DNA of 64,000 nucleotides, taken from assembly GCF_003591005.1 (NCBI RefSeq), contig NZ_QYYD01000017.1, forward strand, positions 62,001-126,000. Reading direction: 5' to 3'. The DNA is from Rhodopseudomonas palustris. Lineage in GTDB: Bacteria > Pseudomonadota > Alphaproteobacteria > Rhizobiales > Xanthobacteraceae. The notes beneath the pieces were generated by a model. It saw only the letters and a program-made list of their open reading frames with translations. It was not told the origin of the DNA and ran no database searches. The stretch's first letter is position 1. Every line of letters begins with the position of its first letter. The translations under genes and the position numbers were made by a program. Shown here one piece after another: positions 26,676-35,177 of the stretch.

Positions 26676-27548
26676 ATGCCGATCTACGAGGCGCTGATCG
26701 CGCCGTTCACCGAATTCGAATTCATGCGCCGCGCGCTCGCCGGCGTGCTCGCGCTGTCGCTTGGCGGCGCGCCGATCGGCGTGTTTTTGATGCTGCGACG
26801 GATGAGCCTGGTCGGCGACGCCATGGCACACGCGATTCTGCCCGGCGCCGCGATCGGCTTCCTGCTGTCGGGCCTCAATCTGTTCGCAATGACGTTCGGT
26901 GGACTGATCGCCGGCTTCGCGGTGGCGATCCTCGCCGGCGTGGTGTCGCGCGTCACCGAATTGAAAGAAGACGCGTCATTGGCGGCTTTCTATCTGGTGT
27001 CGCTGGCGCTCGGCGTCACCATTGTTTCCATGAAGGGCACCAATATCGACCTGCTGCACGTGCTGTTCGGCAACATCCTGGCGATGGACGACCGCACCTT
27101 GCTGGTGATCGCCTTCAACGCCACGCTGACGCTGCTGGTGCTGGCGGTGATCTGGCGGCCGCTGGTGATCGAATGCGTCGATCCGTTGTTTCTGCGCACG
27201 GTGAGCCGGGCCGGTGCGCCGGCGCATCTCGCCTTCATGGCGCTGGTGGTGATCAATTTGGTCAACGGCTTCCACGCGCTCGGGACTCTGCTGGCGGTGG
27301 GTCTGATGATCCTGCCGGCCGGCATCGCCAAATTCTGGGCGCGCGACATCACCGGCATGATGATGGTGGCGGTCGGCAGCGCGATGCTGTCCGGCTACGC
27401 CGGGCTGGTGCTGTCGTTCGTCACCCGCGTGCCATCGGGGCCGGCGATCATCCTGATCGCGGCGCTGCTCTATCTCGCCTCGCTGCTGTTCGGCCGGAAC
27501 GGCGGCGTGGTGCACAAGCTGTTCACCGGCCGCCATCTCGAGGCGTGA
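26676..27548 (+). CDS. znuB: Zinc ABC importer, permease subunit (ZnuB/AztB type)
   Basis: This ABC-3 family membrane subunit of 290 residues has about eight membrane helices. Family signatures are RRMSLVGDAMAHAILPGAAIG near residue 42, with the DAMAH motif, and the late segment HALGTLLAVGLMILPAGIAK, whose LMILPA is the coupling region to the ATPase. It lies between the ATPase and binding-protein genes with four-base gaps on both sides, so the three are translated from one message. A predicted cytoplasmic loop includes VTELKEDASLAAFYL. It would carry zinc across the inner membrane. Confidence 0.88.
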   Translation: MPIYEALIAPFTEFEFMRRALAGVLALSLGGAPIGVFLMLRRMSLVGDAMAHAILPGAAIGFLLSGLNLFAMTFGGLIAGFAVAILAGVVSRVTELKEDASLAAFYLVSLALGVTIVSMKGTNIDLLHVLFGNILAMDDRTLLVIAFNATLTLLVLAVIWRPLVIECVDPLFLRTVSRAGAPAHLAFMALVVINLVNGFHALGTLLAVGLMILPAGIAKFWARDITGMMMVAVGSAMLSGYAGLVLSFVTRVPSGPAIILIAALLYLASLLFGRNGGVVHKLFTGRHLEA

Positions 27549-27552
27549 GGCC

Positions 27553-28458
27553 ATGATCCGGATTGCCGTCGTCGCTCTGTCGCTGCTGGCTGCGCTGGTG
27601 CCCGCCCGTGCGCAGGAGCGCATCGGCGTGGTTGCGAGCTTCTCGATCCTCGGAGATTTCGTCCGCAGCGTCGGCGGCGAGCGGGTCGCGGTGACCACCC
27701 TGGTCGGGCCGACCGGCGACGTCCACGTCTACACGCCGTCGCCGCGCGACGCCAAACAGATCGCCGACGCCAGGCTGGTCGTGGTCAACGGGCTCGGCCT
27801 CGAAGGCTGGCTGCCTCGGCTGGTGCAGTCGTCGGGCGGCAAGGCCACCATCGTCACCGTCACCAAGGGCATCAAGACCCGCGATGCAGACAAGGACGGC
27901 GAACCGCATGGGCATGACCACGGCGACGAGCACACCGATCCGCACGCCTGGCAATCGGTGCCGAACGCCAAGATCTATGTCGCCAACATTCGCGACGCGC
28001 TGATCGCGGCCGATCCGGCCGGCGAGGCCAGCTACAAGGCCAATGCGGCGGCGTATCTGGCCAAGCTCGACGCGCTCGATCGCGAGGTGCGCGAGCAGGT
28101 GGCGAAGATCCCGGCCGGCGCCCGCAAGGTGATCTCGACCCACGACGCCTTCGGCTATTTCGCCGACGCCTACGGCATCAGCTTCATCGCCCCGCTCGGC
28201 GTCTCGACCGAATCCGAGGTCAGCGCCCGCGACGTCGCCCGGATTATCAAGCAGATCCGTGCCGCCAAGATCCCGGCTGTGTTCCTGGAGAACATCAGCG
28301 ACCCGCGGCTGATCCAGCGCATCGCCGCCGAGACCGGCGCCAGGATCGGCGGCACGCTGTATTCCGACAGCCTGACGGCCGAAAACGGCGACGCCCCCAC
28401 TTACATTGATATGGTCCGGCACAATATAAGGACGCTGACGAGCGCGCTGGGCCACTAG
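27553..28458 (+). CDS. znuA: Zinc ABC importer, periplasmic binding protein (ZnuA/AztC type)
   Basis: This cluster A-I solute-binding protein has a signal peptide (about residues 1-20, cleavage after ARA). Metal-ligand positions can be followed: His in GDVHVYTPSP near residue 57, a second His in HTDPHAWQSV near residue 134, a third in STHDAFGYF near residue 197, and an acidic residue near the C-terminus (TLYSDSL). Between ligands one and two lies a short charged loop GHDHGDEHTDPH, which is a reduced version of the ZnuA His loop. The presence of His ligands plus this loop favours zinc. The next gene, a COG0523 GTPase, starts 135 bases on and may be a separate unit. Confidence 0.87.
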   Translation: MIRIAVVALSLLAALVPARAQERIGVVASFSILGDFVRSVGGERVAVTTLVGPTGDVHVYTPSPRDAKQIADARLVVVNGLGLEGWLPRLVQSSGGKATIVTVTKGIKTRDADKDGEPHGHDHGDEHTDPHAWQSVPNAKIYVANIRDALIAADPAGEASYKANAAAYLAKLDALDREVREQVAKIPAGARKVISTHDAFGYFADAYGISFIAPLGVSTESEVSARDVARIIKQIRAAKIPAVFLENISDPRLIQRIAAETGARIGGTLYSDSLTAENGDAPTYIDMVRHNIRTLTSALGH

Positions 28459-28592
28459 CGGCCGCTGCCGCGCCCATCCCGAGGAGTCCGCCGCCCGGCA
28501 GGCTTTCGACGGATTAACCACCTTTCACCCGCAGCCTCCGAGACGCGCGTCGCGTGCTCCGCGGATGCGGGCTTGTTCGGAGCACCTGCCTG

Positions 28593-29633
28593 ATGACGAC
28601 GCCGTCCACCTCGAAGATCCCCGTCACCGTGCTCACCGGCTATCTCGGCGCCGGCAAGACCACGCTGCTCAACCGCATCCTGTCGGAAAACCACGGCAAG
28701 AAGTACGCGGTGATCGTCAACGAGTTCGGCGAGATCGGCATCGACAACGACCTGATCATCGGCGCCGACGAGGAAGTGTTCGAGATGAACAATGGCTGCG
28801 TCTGCTGCACGGTGCGCGGCGACCTGGTCCGCATCCTCGGCGGCCTGATGAAGCGCAAGGGCAAGTTCGACGCCATCATCGTCGAGACCACCGGCCTCGC
28901 CGATCCGGCGCCGGTCGCCCAGACCTTCTTTGTCGACGAGGACGTGATGGCGAACTCGCGGCTCGACGCGGTGGTCACCGTCGCCGACGCCAAATGGCTG
29001 AGCGACCGCCTCAAGGACGCGCCCGAGGCGAAGAACCAGATCGCCTTCGCCGACGTCATCGTGCTGAACAAGACCGACCTCGTCAGCAAGCCCGAACTGC
29101 TCGAGGTCGAAGCGCGGATCCGCGCGATCAATCCCTACGCCAAGCTGCATCCGACCGAGCGCTGCCAGGTGGCGCTCGCGGACGTGCTGGAGCGCGGCGC
29201 GTTCGATCTCGACCGCATTCTCGAGATCGAGCCGGAATTCCTCGAGGCCGACGATCACCACCATCACGATCACGACCACGGGGACGGCCATCATCACCAT
29301 GATCACGGCCACGGCCTGAAGCATTATCACGACGAGGACATGCAATCGCTGTCGCTGAAGAGCGACAAGCCGCTCGACCCGCAGAAATTCATGCCGTGGC
29401 TGCAGCAACTGGTGCAGACCGAGGGCGGCAAGATCCTGCGCTCCAAGGGCATCCTGGCGTTCGCCGGCGACGATGATCGCTACGTGTTCCAGGGCGTGCA
29501 CATGATGCTGGAGGGCGACCACCAGCGGCCGTGGAAGGACGGCGAGGCGCGCCAGAGCCGTGTCGTGTTCATCGGTCGCGAACTGCCCGAAGACGCGATC
29601 CGCGACGGCTTCACCAAGTGCATCGTGCCATGA
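28593..29633 (+). CDS. COG0523 / CobW-family GTPase with His-rich loop
   Basis: This is a G3E GTPase of the metallochaperone type. Walker A is GYLGAGKTT near residue 16. The metal-site motif GCVCC follows near residue 70, then Switch-like ETTGLADP and the guanine motif NKTD. A His/Asp-rich segment (about residues 224-254) contains more than 15 His and would bind zinc. The CobW C-terminal domain follows, ending in RDGFTKCIVP. Zinc-related members deliver zinc to client enzymes under deficiency. It directly follows the zinc importer and overlaps the next gene by ATGA. I start at ATG 28593 rather than 13 codons earlier. Cobalamin synthesis (true CobW) is less likely, as no cob genes are nearby. 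Confidence 0.87.
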   Translation: MTTPSTSKIPVTVLTGYLGAGKTTLLNRILSENHGKKYAVIVNEFGEIGIDNDLIIGADEEVFEMNNGCVCCTVRGDLVRILGGLMKRKGKFDAIIVETTGLADPAPVAQTFFVDEDVMANSRLDAVVTVADAKWLSDRLKDAPEAKNQIAFADVIVLNKTDLVSKPELLEVEARIRAINPYAKLHPTERCQVALADVLERGAFDLDRILEIEPEFLEADDHHHHDHDHGDGHHHHDHGHGLKHYHDEDMQSLSLKSDKPLDPQKFMPWLQQLVQTEGGKILRSKGILAFAGDDDRYVFQGVHMMLEGDHQRPWKDGEARQSRVVFIGRELPEDAIRDGFTKCIVP

Positions 29634-30649
29634 GCGCCTTCGAGGCTCCGGGCGAGGCCGGCTCGATCGCCTCCGTCACCGACCGCGTCGTTGCCGTCGC
29701 GACCGGCGGCGCCGTGACGGCGGTGCACTTCATCGGCGACACCGCGGTGTTCGTCGGCGCTGAGGAGAACGCCGTGCTGGCGACGCTGGCCGGCGAGACC
29801 TCGACGGTCGCGCTGCATGGCGGCGCGGTGCTGAGCGCGGTGACCGACGGCAAGCGTCTGGTGACCGGCGGCGACGACGGCAAGGTGGTGCAACTCGACG
29901 CCGCCGGCAAAACCGAAGTGCTCGCGACCGACGCCAAGCGGCGCTGGATCGACAACGTCGCGCTGCATCCCGACGGGGCGGTGGCGTGGTCGGCCGGCAA
30001 GATTGCTTACGTCCGCGCGCCGAAGGCCGAGGAGAAATTCTTCGAGGTGCCGTCCACGGTCGGCGGGCTTGCGTTTGCGCCGAAGGGAATGCGGCTGGCG
30101 ATCGCGCATTACAATGGCGTGACGCTATGGTTTCCCAACATGGCGGCCAATGCCGAATTTCTCGAATGGGCCGGCTCGCATCTCGGCGTGATGTTCTCGC
30201 CCGATAATCGATTCCTTGTCACCGCGATGCACGAGCCGGCGCTGCATGGCTGGCGGCTGGCCGATTCGCGGCACATGCGGATGACCGGCTATCCCGGCCG
30301 CGTCCGGTCAATGGGCTGGACGACGGGCGGCAAAGGCCTCGCGACCTCGGGCGCCGATGCGGTGATCATCTGGCCGTTCGCCAGCAAGGACGGGCCGATG
30401 GGCAAGGAGCCGGCGATGCTGGCGCCGCTGCAGGCGCGCGTCAGCATGGTGGCGTGCCATCCCAAGAACGACATCATGGCCTGCGGCTATAGCAACGGCA
30501 CCGTGCTGATGGTGCGGCTCACCGACGGCGCCGAGATTTTGGTGCGTCCGACCGGCCCGGCGCCGATTTCGGCGCTGGCCTGGAATGCCAAGGGCACGCT
30601 GCTGGCGTTCGCTGACGAAGAGGGTGCGGCGGGAATGCTTCCGCTGTAA
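29630..30649 (+). CDS. WD40-like beta-propeller protein coupled to the COG0523 GTPase
   Basis: The 339-residue protein is made of repeated WD40-like blades: LVTGGDDGKVVQLDA, VAWSAGKIAYVRAP, LAIAHYNGVTLWFP, LVTAMHEPALHGWRLA, LATSGADAVIIWPF and MACGYSNGTVLMVRL. No signal peptide is visible, so it should be cytoplasmic. Its ATG overlaps the stop of the GTPase gene (ATGA), which indicates translational coupling and a likely physical or functional partnership. A beta-propeller metallochaperone (AztD) is known beside some zinc importers, but that protein is periplasmic, so the parallel is only suggestive. The exact role is unknown. Confidence 0.8.
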   Translation: MSAFEAPGEAGSIASVTDRVVAVATGGAVTAVHFIGDTAVFVGAEENAVLATLAGETSTVALHGGAVLSAVTDGKRLVTGGDDGKVVQLDAAGKTEVLATDAKRRWIDNVALHPDGAVAWSAGKIAYVRAPKAEEKFFEVPSTVGGLAFAPKGMRLAIAHYNGVTLWFPNMAANAEFLEWAGSHLGVMFSPDNRFLVTAMHEPALHGWRLADSRHMRMTGYPGRVRSMGWTTGGKGLATSGADAVIIWPFASKDGPMGKEPAMLAPLQARVSMVACHPKNDIMACGYSNGTVLMVRLTDGAEILVRPTGPAPISALAWNAKGTLLAFADEEGAAGMLPL

Positions 30650-30681
30650 GAGAAAGCCGGTTTGTTCAGCCGGCAAGTCTC

Positions 30682-31404
30682 ATGCGCTTTCTCGCGACCT
30701 TCCAGACCACCGATTTCTTCGACACGCTGTTCAGCCTCGCCGTCGCCTTCGTGCTCGGCATGCTGATCGGCGCCGAGCGGCAGTATCGCACACGCGCCGC
30801 CGGGCTGCGCACCAACGTGCTGGTCGCGGTCGGCGCCGCCGCCTTCGTCGATCTGGCGATGCATCTCGCCGGCGCTGACGGCGCGGTTCGGGTGATCGCC
30901 TATGTGGTGTCGGGCATCGGCTTCCTCGGCGCCGGCGTCATCATGAAAGAGGGCATGAACGTCCGCGGCCTCAACACCGCCGCGACGTTGTGGAGTTCGG
31001 CCGCGGTCGGCGCCTGCGCCGGCGCCGATATGGCCGCGCAGGCGGTCGCGGTGACGGTGTTCGTGATTGCCGGCAACACGCTGCTGCGCCCGCTGGTCAA
31101 TGCCATCAACCGCATCCCGTTCGACGAGCGCACGTCGGAGGCGACCTATTCGGTGCGGCTCACCGCCGGCAGCGCCGCGGCCGACAAGCTCCGCGACCAT
31201 CTCGAGGAGCGCCTCGAGCAGGCCAACTATCCGGTCGCCGACGTCGAAGTCGAGACGCTGGAACATGCCGGGGACAAGGTCGAAATCGTCGCTACGCTGG
31301 TCTCAACCGCGGTCGAGCCCGACGAACTCGATATCGTCATCGCCGATCTCGAGCGCCGCCCGGGCGTCGATCACGCCAGCTGGGAAACCAGTACTAAAGA
31401 TTGA
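30682..31404 (+). CDS. MgtC/SapB family membrane protein
   Basis: The 240-residue protein has five N-terminal membrane helices with the family signature segments GMLIGAERQYRTRAAGLRTN and SGIGFLGAGVIMKEG, then GLNTAATLWSSAAVG. A soluble ACT-like C-terminal domain (about residues 155-240) follows. MgtC proteins support growth at low magnesium and modulate the ATP synthase or membrane potential. The gene lies 32 bases after the propeller gene in the same direction and may be cotranscribed with the metal block, though a promoter in that gap cannot be excluded. Confidence 0.88.
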   Translation: MRFLATFQTTDFFDTLFSLAVAFVLGMLIGAERQYRTRAAGLRTNVLVAVGAAAFVDLAMHLAGADGAVRVIAYVVSGIGFLGAGVIMKEGMNVRGLNTAATLWSSAAVGACAGADMAAQAVAVTVFVIAGNTLLRPLVNAINRIPFDERTSEATYSVRLTAGSAAADKLRDHLEERLEQANYPVADVEVETLEHAGDKVEIVATLVSTAVEPDELDIVIADLERRPGVDHASWETSTKD

Positions 31405-31508
31405 TTCACTTTGTAACTGATTTCGACGCATCGGCCGCATGTGCGGCGATGGAACCCGGAACGATGGTCCGGCGCGCCGGTTGTCATCCCGTGCAAGGGA
31501 TGAGGGCC

Positions 31509-31847
31509 ATGACCAAGTTCGAAAAACAGAGCGGTTTGCGACGGGATCTGCTGCTGGCCGGGTTCCTGATCGTCGCCGGCATCGGCGTGTCAGGCGTCGC
31601 GCTGACGCAGGTCGACAACAGCGGCCGCCTGCAGTTCGCCCAGGCGACACCTCAGCCGCCGCAATCGACGCCCGGCGCCGAGAGCAAGCCGGCCGCGCCG
31701 TCGTCGGATACCAAGTCGGACGCCCGACCCCACGACATTCCGCCGCAACCCGCGCGCCCGGACGCCGACGCCGTGCAGTCCGGTGCCAAACCGGCGCTGC
31801 CACCCGCGCCGCCGGAGAAGGTCGGCGATCCGATCAAGCCGAAATAA
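31509..31847 (+). CDS. Hypothetical Pro-rich membrane-anchored protein
   Basis: I do not recognise a family. The 112-residue product has a basic N-terminus, one membrane helix (about residues 13-33, LLLAGFLIVAGIGVSGVAL) and then a low-complexity periplasmic tail of Pro, Ala, Asp and Lys. The start ATG 31509 is preceded by AAGGGATGAGGG. A longer frame upstream lacks coding character. The gene ends before a strong plus-strand terminator, so it is probably a real transcription unit. The tail could span part of the cell wall. Confidence 0.6.
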   Translation: MTKFEKQSGLRRDLLLAGFLIVAGIGVSGVALTQVDNSGRLQFAQATPQPPQSTPGAESKPAAPSSDTKSDARPHDIPPQPARPDADAVQSGAKPALPPAPPEKVGDPIKPK

Positions 31848-31883
31848 CAACCGTCACGAAGAAACTACCGATCATCACCTCAC

Positions 31884-31912
31884 CGGGCTCGCCATCGCGG
31901 GCCCGTTTTTTT
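31884..31912 (+). terminator. Intrinsic terminator after the Pro-rich protein gene
   Basis: A 9-bp stem with one G-T pair (31884-31892 with 31897-31905) encloses CATC and is followed directly by seven T (31906-31912). It lies 37 bases after the stop codon of the plus-strand gene. Confidence 0.88.
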
Positions 31913-31933
31913 GCCTCGCGAGATGGTGCTCAC

Positions 31934-31978
31934 AACATCTGGATTCCACGCAGCTTCGCTGCGCGCCCCGGAATGACG
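31934..31978. repeat. Partial R6 repeat
   Basis: Only one end of the R6 element is kept, TGGATTCC..CGCAGCTTCGCTGCGCG followed by CCCCGGAATGACG. The other end with CGTCAT is missing. Confidence 0.7.
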
Positions 31979-32021
31979 GTGTGTGGGGCCAGGAGAGCGG
32001 TGTGACGATCTTCAGGCACGG

Positions 32022-32168
32022 CGCGCTCCCCTCCCCCTTGCAGGGAGGGGTCGGGAGTGGGGGTCCCCAGGCACTGGGTGCGCTCCGTCTTCAAACAGGC
32101 ACTGCGCTTGCGTCGCCCTCACCCCAGCCCTCTCCCGCAAGCGGGAGAGGGAGCGCGTAGCGGTCGGG
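32022..32168. repeat. R2 plus R1 palindromic repeat pair
   Basis: An R2 hairpin (about 32022-32092, CTCCCCTCCCCCTTGCAGGG and TGGGGGTCCCCAGGCACTGG) is followed by an inverted R1 copy (about 32110-32168, CCCTCACCCCAGCCCTCTCC). They lie just beyond the homospermidine synthase stop. Confidence 0.78.
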
Positions 32169-32176
32169 GTGGCGCC

Positions 32177-33607
32177 TCAGCGCACCAGCACGTTGCGGAA
32201 CTGCCACGGGTCCGACGTGTCGATGTCTTCCGGGAACAGGCCGGGGCGGTCGGTCAGCGGGGTCCAATCCGTGTAGTAGCCTTTAACCGGGCCGAGATAC
32301 GGCATCTGCACTTCGAGGCAGCGCTTGTAGTCCATCTCGTCGGCTTCGACGATGCCGGCTTCCGGATTTTCCAGCGCCCACACCATGCCGGCCAGCACCG
32401 CCGACGACACCTGCATGCCGGTGGCGTTCTGATACGGGCAGACGTCGCGGGTCTCGTCGATCGAGAGCTGCGAGCCGTACCAGTAGGCGTTCTTGGCGTG
32501 GCCGTAGACCAGCACGCCGAGTTCGTCGATGCCGTCGACGATCTCGTTTTCGTCAAGGATGTGCCACTTCGGCTGCATCTTGCCGGTGGCGCCGAACATT
32601 TCGTGCAGCGACAGCACCGCGTCGTTGGCCGGGTGATACGCGTAGTGGCAGGTCGGGCGATACACCACGTTCTGGCCGTCGCGCACCGTGAAGTAGTCGG
32701 CGATCGAGATCGACTCGTTGTGGGTGACCAGGAAACCGTATTGCGCGCCCGGCGTCGGGCACCAGCTGCGCACGCGGGTGTTGGCGCCCGGCTGCAGCAG
32801 ATAGATCGCCGCGCCGCAGCCTTCGCTGTGGGTGCGGCCGTTATCCGGCATCCAGGTCTCGTGGGTGCCCCAGCCGAGTTCGGCCGGCTGCAGGCCTTCA
32901 GAGACGAAGCCTTCGACCGACCAGGTGTTGACGAACACGTTCATCGGCTTCGGCGTCTTGGCGCGCTGGGTGTCGCGCTCGGCGATGTGCACGCCCTTGA
33001 CGCCGAGCTTCTGGGCGAGTTGCGCCCAGCCTTCACGGCTCTTCGGCTCGTTGAATTCGGTGCCGGTATCGCGCGCGATGTCGACCAGCGCCTGCTTGAC
33101 GAACCACGACACCATGCCGGGATTGGCGCCGCAGGTGGAGACCGCGGTGGTGCCGCCCGGCTGCTTCGCCTTGGCGGCCAGCAGCGTCTCGCGCAGCGCG
33201 TAGTTAGTGCGCTTCTCCGGGCCGGCGCTCTTGTCGAAGTAGAAGCCGATCCACGGCTCGACCACGGTGTCGATGTAAAGCGCGCCGATCTCACGGCACA
33301 TCGTCATGATGTCGACCGACGAGGTGTCGACCGACAGGTTGACGCAGAAGCCCTGGCCGCCGCCTTCGGTCAGCAGCGGGATCAGCAGTTCGCGGTAGTT
33401 CTCCTTGGTGACGCCCTGCTTGATGAAGCGCACGCCGTGCTGCTTGGCAAGTTCACCATCCTCGTGCGGATCGATGATCACGAAGCGCGACTTGTCGTAC
33501 TCGAAGTGCCGTTCGATCAACGGCAGGGTGCCTTTGCCGATCGAGCCGAAGCCGATCATCACGATGGGGCCGGTGATCTTGGCGTGGATCTTCGAGGTGG
33601 GCGACAT
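32177..33607 (-). CDS. hss: Homospermidine synthase
   Basis: The enzyme makes sym-homospermidine from two putrescines (or putrescine and spermidine) using NAD as a hydride shuttle. The N-terminal Rossmann motif is VMIGFGSIGKGTLPL near residue 16. The protein belongs to the bacterial saccharopine-dehydrogenase-like type; characteristic stretches include VEPWIGFYFD and STCGANPGMVSWFVKQAL. Length (476 residues) agrees with the Blastochloris viridis enzyme. The ornithine decarboxylase gene 2.4 kb upstream supplies putrescine, and both lie on the minus strand with Rnk and RidA genes between them. Homospermidine is the characteristic long polyamine of many Rhizobiales. Confidence 0.94.
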   Translation of the reverse strand: MSPTSKIHAKITGPIVMIGFGSIGKGTLPLIERHFEYDKSRFVIIDPHEDGELAKQHGVRFIKQGVTKENYRELLIPLLTEGGGQGFCVNLSVDTSSVDIMTMCREIGALYIDTVVEPWIGFYFDKSAGPEKRTNYALRETLLAAKAKQPGGTTAVSTCGANPGMVSWFVKQALVDIARDTGTEFNEPKSREGWAQLAQKLGVKGVHIAERDTQRAKTPKPMNVFVNTWSVEGFVSEGLQPAELGWGTHETWMPDNGRTHSEGCGAAIYLLQPGANTRVRSWCPTPGAQYGFLVTHNESISIADYFTVRDGQNVVYRPTCHYAYHPANDAVLSLHEMFGATGKMQPKWHILDENEIVDGIDELGVLVYGHAKNAYWYGSQLSIDETRDVCPYQNATGMQVSSAVLAGMVWALENPEAGIVEADEMDYKRCLEVQMPYLGPVKGYYTDWTPLTDRPGLFPEDIDTSDPWQFRNVLVR

Positions 33608-33712
33608 CAGGTGTGAACTCCGGAAAAAGGGGTGAGGAAACAGGGTGGGACACCGCCGCGATCGGCGGTCAGTTCGGGGTAGGGAATACGACGGGGGCGT
33701 GAAAAGCGGATG

Positions 33713-34117
33713 TCACCTCGGTTCGGACACGCTGAGCACGGTCAGGGAGCGCTGCTCGCCCGACGGGGTCTCGAACGCGATCGACTGGCCGACGGAGAGG
33801 CCGATAAGCGCCGCTCCGATCGGGGTCAATACCGAAATGCGGCCAGCCTCGACGTCAGCCTCCGGCGGATACACCAGGGTGACGCGCTTTTCCTTGCCGG
33901 TCGAATTGTCGCGGAAGCTCAGCTCGGATTCCATGCAGACCACGCCCGGCAGCGGTGCCTCGTCCGGCGCCACCTTGGCGCGCTCGACCTCGACGGCGAG
34001 AAACTCCGCGGTCACCGGATGGCGCTCGGCGGCGGCGTCGGCGAGGTGGCTGAGACGTTCGGCGTCGGTGCTGCGCAGCGTGATCGGCGGGCGCCGATGA
34101 GCGAGAGACTGGATCAT
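33713..34117 (-). CDS. rnk: Rnk-like / GreA-GreB C-terminal domain protein
   Basis: This 134-residue protein resembles Rnk, a regulator of nucleoside diphosphate kinase that binds RNA polymerase in the secondary channel region. The GreA/GreB C-terminal domain is recognisable in VTLVYPPEADVEAGRISVLTPIGAALIGLSVGQSI near residues 78-112. The N-terminal part is a short coiled-coil-like helix pair (LSHLADAAAER) much shorter than in GreA, so transcript cleavage is not expected. Start ATG 34117 has an AGGAGCC site. It stands about 100 bases upstream of hss on the same strand. Confidence 0.85.
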   Translation of the reverse strand: MIQSLAHRRPPITLRSTDAERLSHLADAAAERHPVTAEFLAVEVERAKVAPDEAPLPGVVCMESELSFRDNSTGKEKRVTLVYPPEADVEAGRISVLTPIGAALIGLSVGQSIAFETPSGEQRSLTVLSVSEPR

Positions 34118-34379
34118 GGTTTAACGGCTCCTGTCATGCCGGGCGCAAAAAAATACGCCGGCATCTCGGGTGGTGTCAGGACGATGGGACGAAAAGGGAA
34201 AGGTCGACGAAAGTGCAGTTGCCCGGATCGCGCACACGCGCGTCCGGGTCACCTTCCTGCTTGAAGGCGACCAGCGCGCAGCGTCAAACGGTTGCGGGGC
34301 AAGTTCGTCATGGGTCTGAAACTGGGGGCTCCCCGCCGCAAAGTCAACGGGAAGCCGATTGTCGAGCGTTTGTTAGAAC

Positions 34380-34766
34380 TTAGCTACGGCGCTTGGCGGT
34401 GACTTCGATCTCGATCTTCATTTCGGGCTTGTACAGGCCGGCGACCGCCACGATCGTCGCCGCCGGGCGAATCTCGGCGAGATTCTCGCCGCACACCGCG
34501 AACACCGCATCGGCGTCCTTCGGATCGGTGATGTAGTAGGTGGCGCGCACGATATCTTCCATCGCAAAGCCGGCCTCTTTGAGCGCCGCGCCGATCGTCT
34601 TGAAGCAGTTGCGGGTCTGCGCCGTGACGTCCTCGGGCAGCGTCATGGTGGCGTAGTCGTAGCCGGTCGTCCCGGAGACGAAGACAAAATCACCATCGAC
34701 CACGGCGCGGCTGTAGCCCGCGGTCTTCTCGAACGGCGATCCGGTGGAAATCAGGCGACGAGGCAT
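34380..34766 (-). CDS. RidA family protein
   Basis: RidA/YjgF/UK114 proteins deaminate reactive enamine and imine intermediates. The 128-residue sequence shows the family pattern: VVDGDFVFVSGTTGYD near residue 24, the TRNCFKTIGAALKEAGFAMEDIVR helix, and the C-terminal IRPAATIVAVAGLYKPEMKIEIE. The last carries an Arg-Pro-Ala in place of the usual Arg-Pro-Ala/Ser-Arg, so the active-site Arg is partly kept. I start at ATG 34766; a longer frame upstream reads through an R2 repeat and is not credible. Its place in the polyamine region may be chance. Confidence 0.83.
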   Translation of the reverse strand: MPRRLISTGSPFEKTAGYSRAVVDGDFVFVSGTTGYDYATMTLPEDVTAQTRNCFKTIGAALKEAGFAMEDIVRATYYITDPKDADAVFAVCGENLAEIRPAATIVAVAGLYKPEMKIEIEVTAKRRS

Positions 34767-34839
34767 GGGTAGATCCTGGAATTGAGAAAGGACGCGCAGC
34801 CAATGCCGCGTCCGGGTCGGTAAATCAAGGCTGGTGCCC

Positions 34840-34961
34840 TCTGCTCCCCTCCCCCTTGCGGGGAGGGGTCGGGGGTGGGGGTCCCCAGGCACTGAGTGCG
34901 CGTCGCCCTCACCCCAGCCCTCTCCCGCAAGCGGGAGAGGGAGCGCGCTGCGGTTCGGGGC
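34840..34961. repeat. R2 plus R1 palindromic repeat pair
   Basis: R2 (about 34840-34895, CTCCCCTCCCCCTTGCGGGG) is joined to an inverted R1 (about 34900-34961) through the linker CCCCAGGCACTGAGTGCGCG. The same order and linker occur at 32.0-32.2 kb. Confidence 0.8.
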
Positions 34962-34999
34962 TAAGTGCTGCGGCCTGCAGGGTCGCTCGTGAATGCGAA

Positions 35000-35167
35000 C
35001 TACGCGGCCGTCGTCTCGGCGCCGCGGTTCTTTCGGCGGCGCAATGCGTCGACGGCGATTTTCACGACGAACACGGTGAGCACCAGCGCAGTGACGCGGG
35101 GGCGTTTGGCCGGGTCGCGATTGGCGAAGACGCGGTGGGTCGGGCGGGGGAAGCGGAAAAGACGCAC
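35000..35167 (-). CDS. Small basic membrane-associated protein (55 residues)
   Basis: This short gene has no recognised family. It begins at GTG 35167, ten bases after the stop of the acetyltransferase gene, and a near-perfect ribosome-binding site AAGGAGGGGATC starts inside that stop codon. The product is basic at both ends (VRLFRFPRPTHRVFANRD and LRRRKNRGAE) with a hydrophobic segment ALVLTVFVVKIAVDAL between, enough for a single membrane span or amphipathic helix. The strong start signal and coupling make it a likely real gene cotranscribed with the GNAT gene. Confidence 0.6.
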   Translation of the reverse strand: MRLFRFPRPTHRVFANRDPAKRPRVTALVLTVFVVKIAVDALRRRKNRGAETTAA

Positions 35168-35177
35168 GATCCCCTCC

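Noticed and set aside
32057-33616. A 519-codon plus-strand frame antisense to homospermidine synthase
   Set aside because: It is a shadow frame. It starts inside an R2 repeat and has no recognisable domain.
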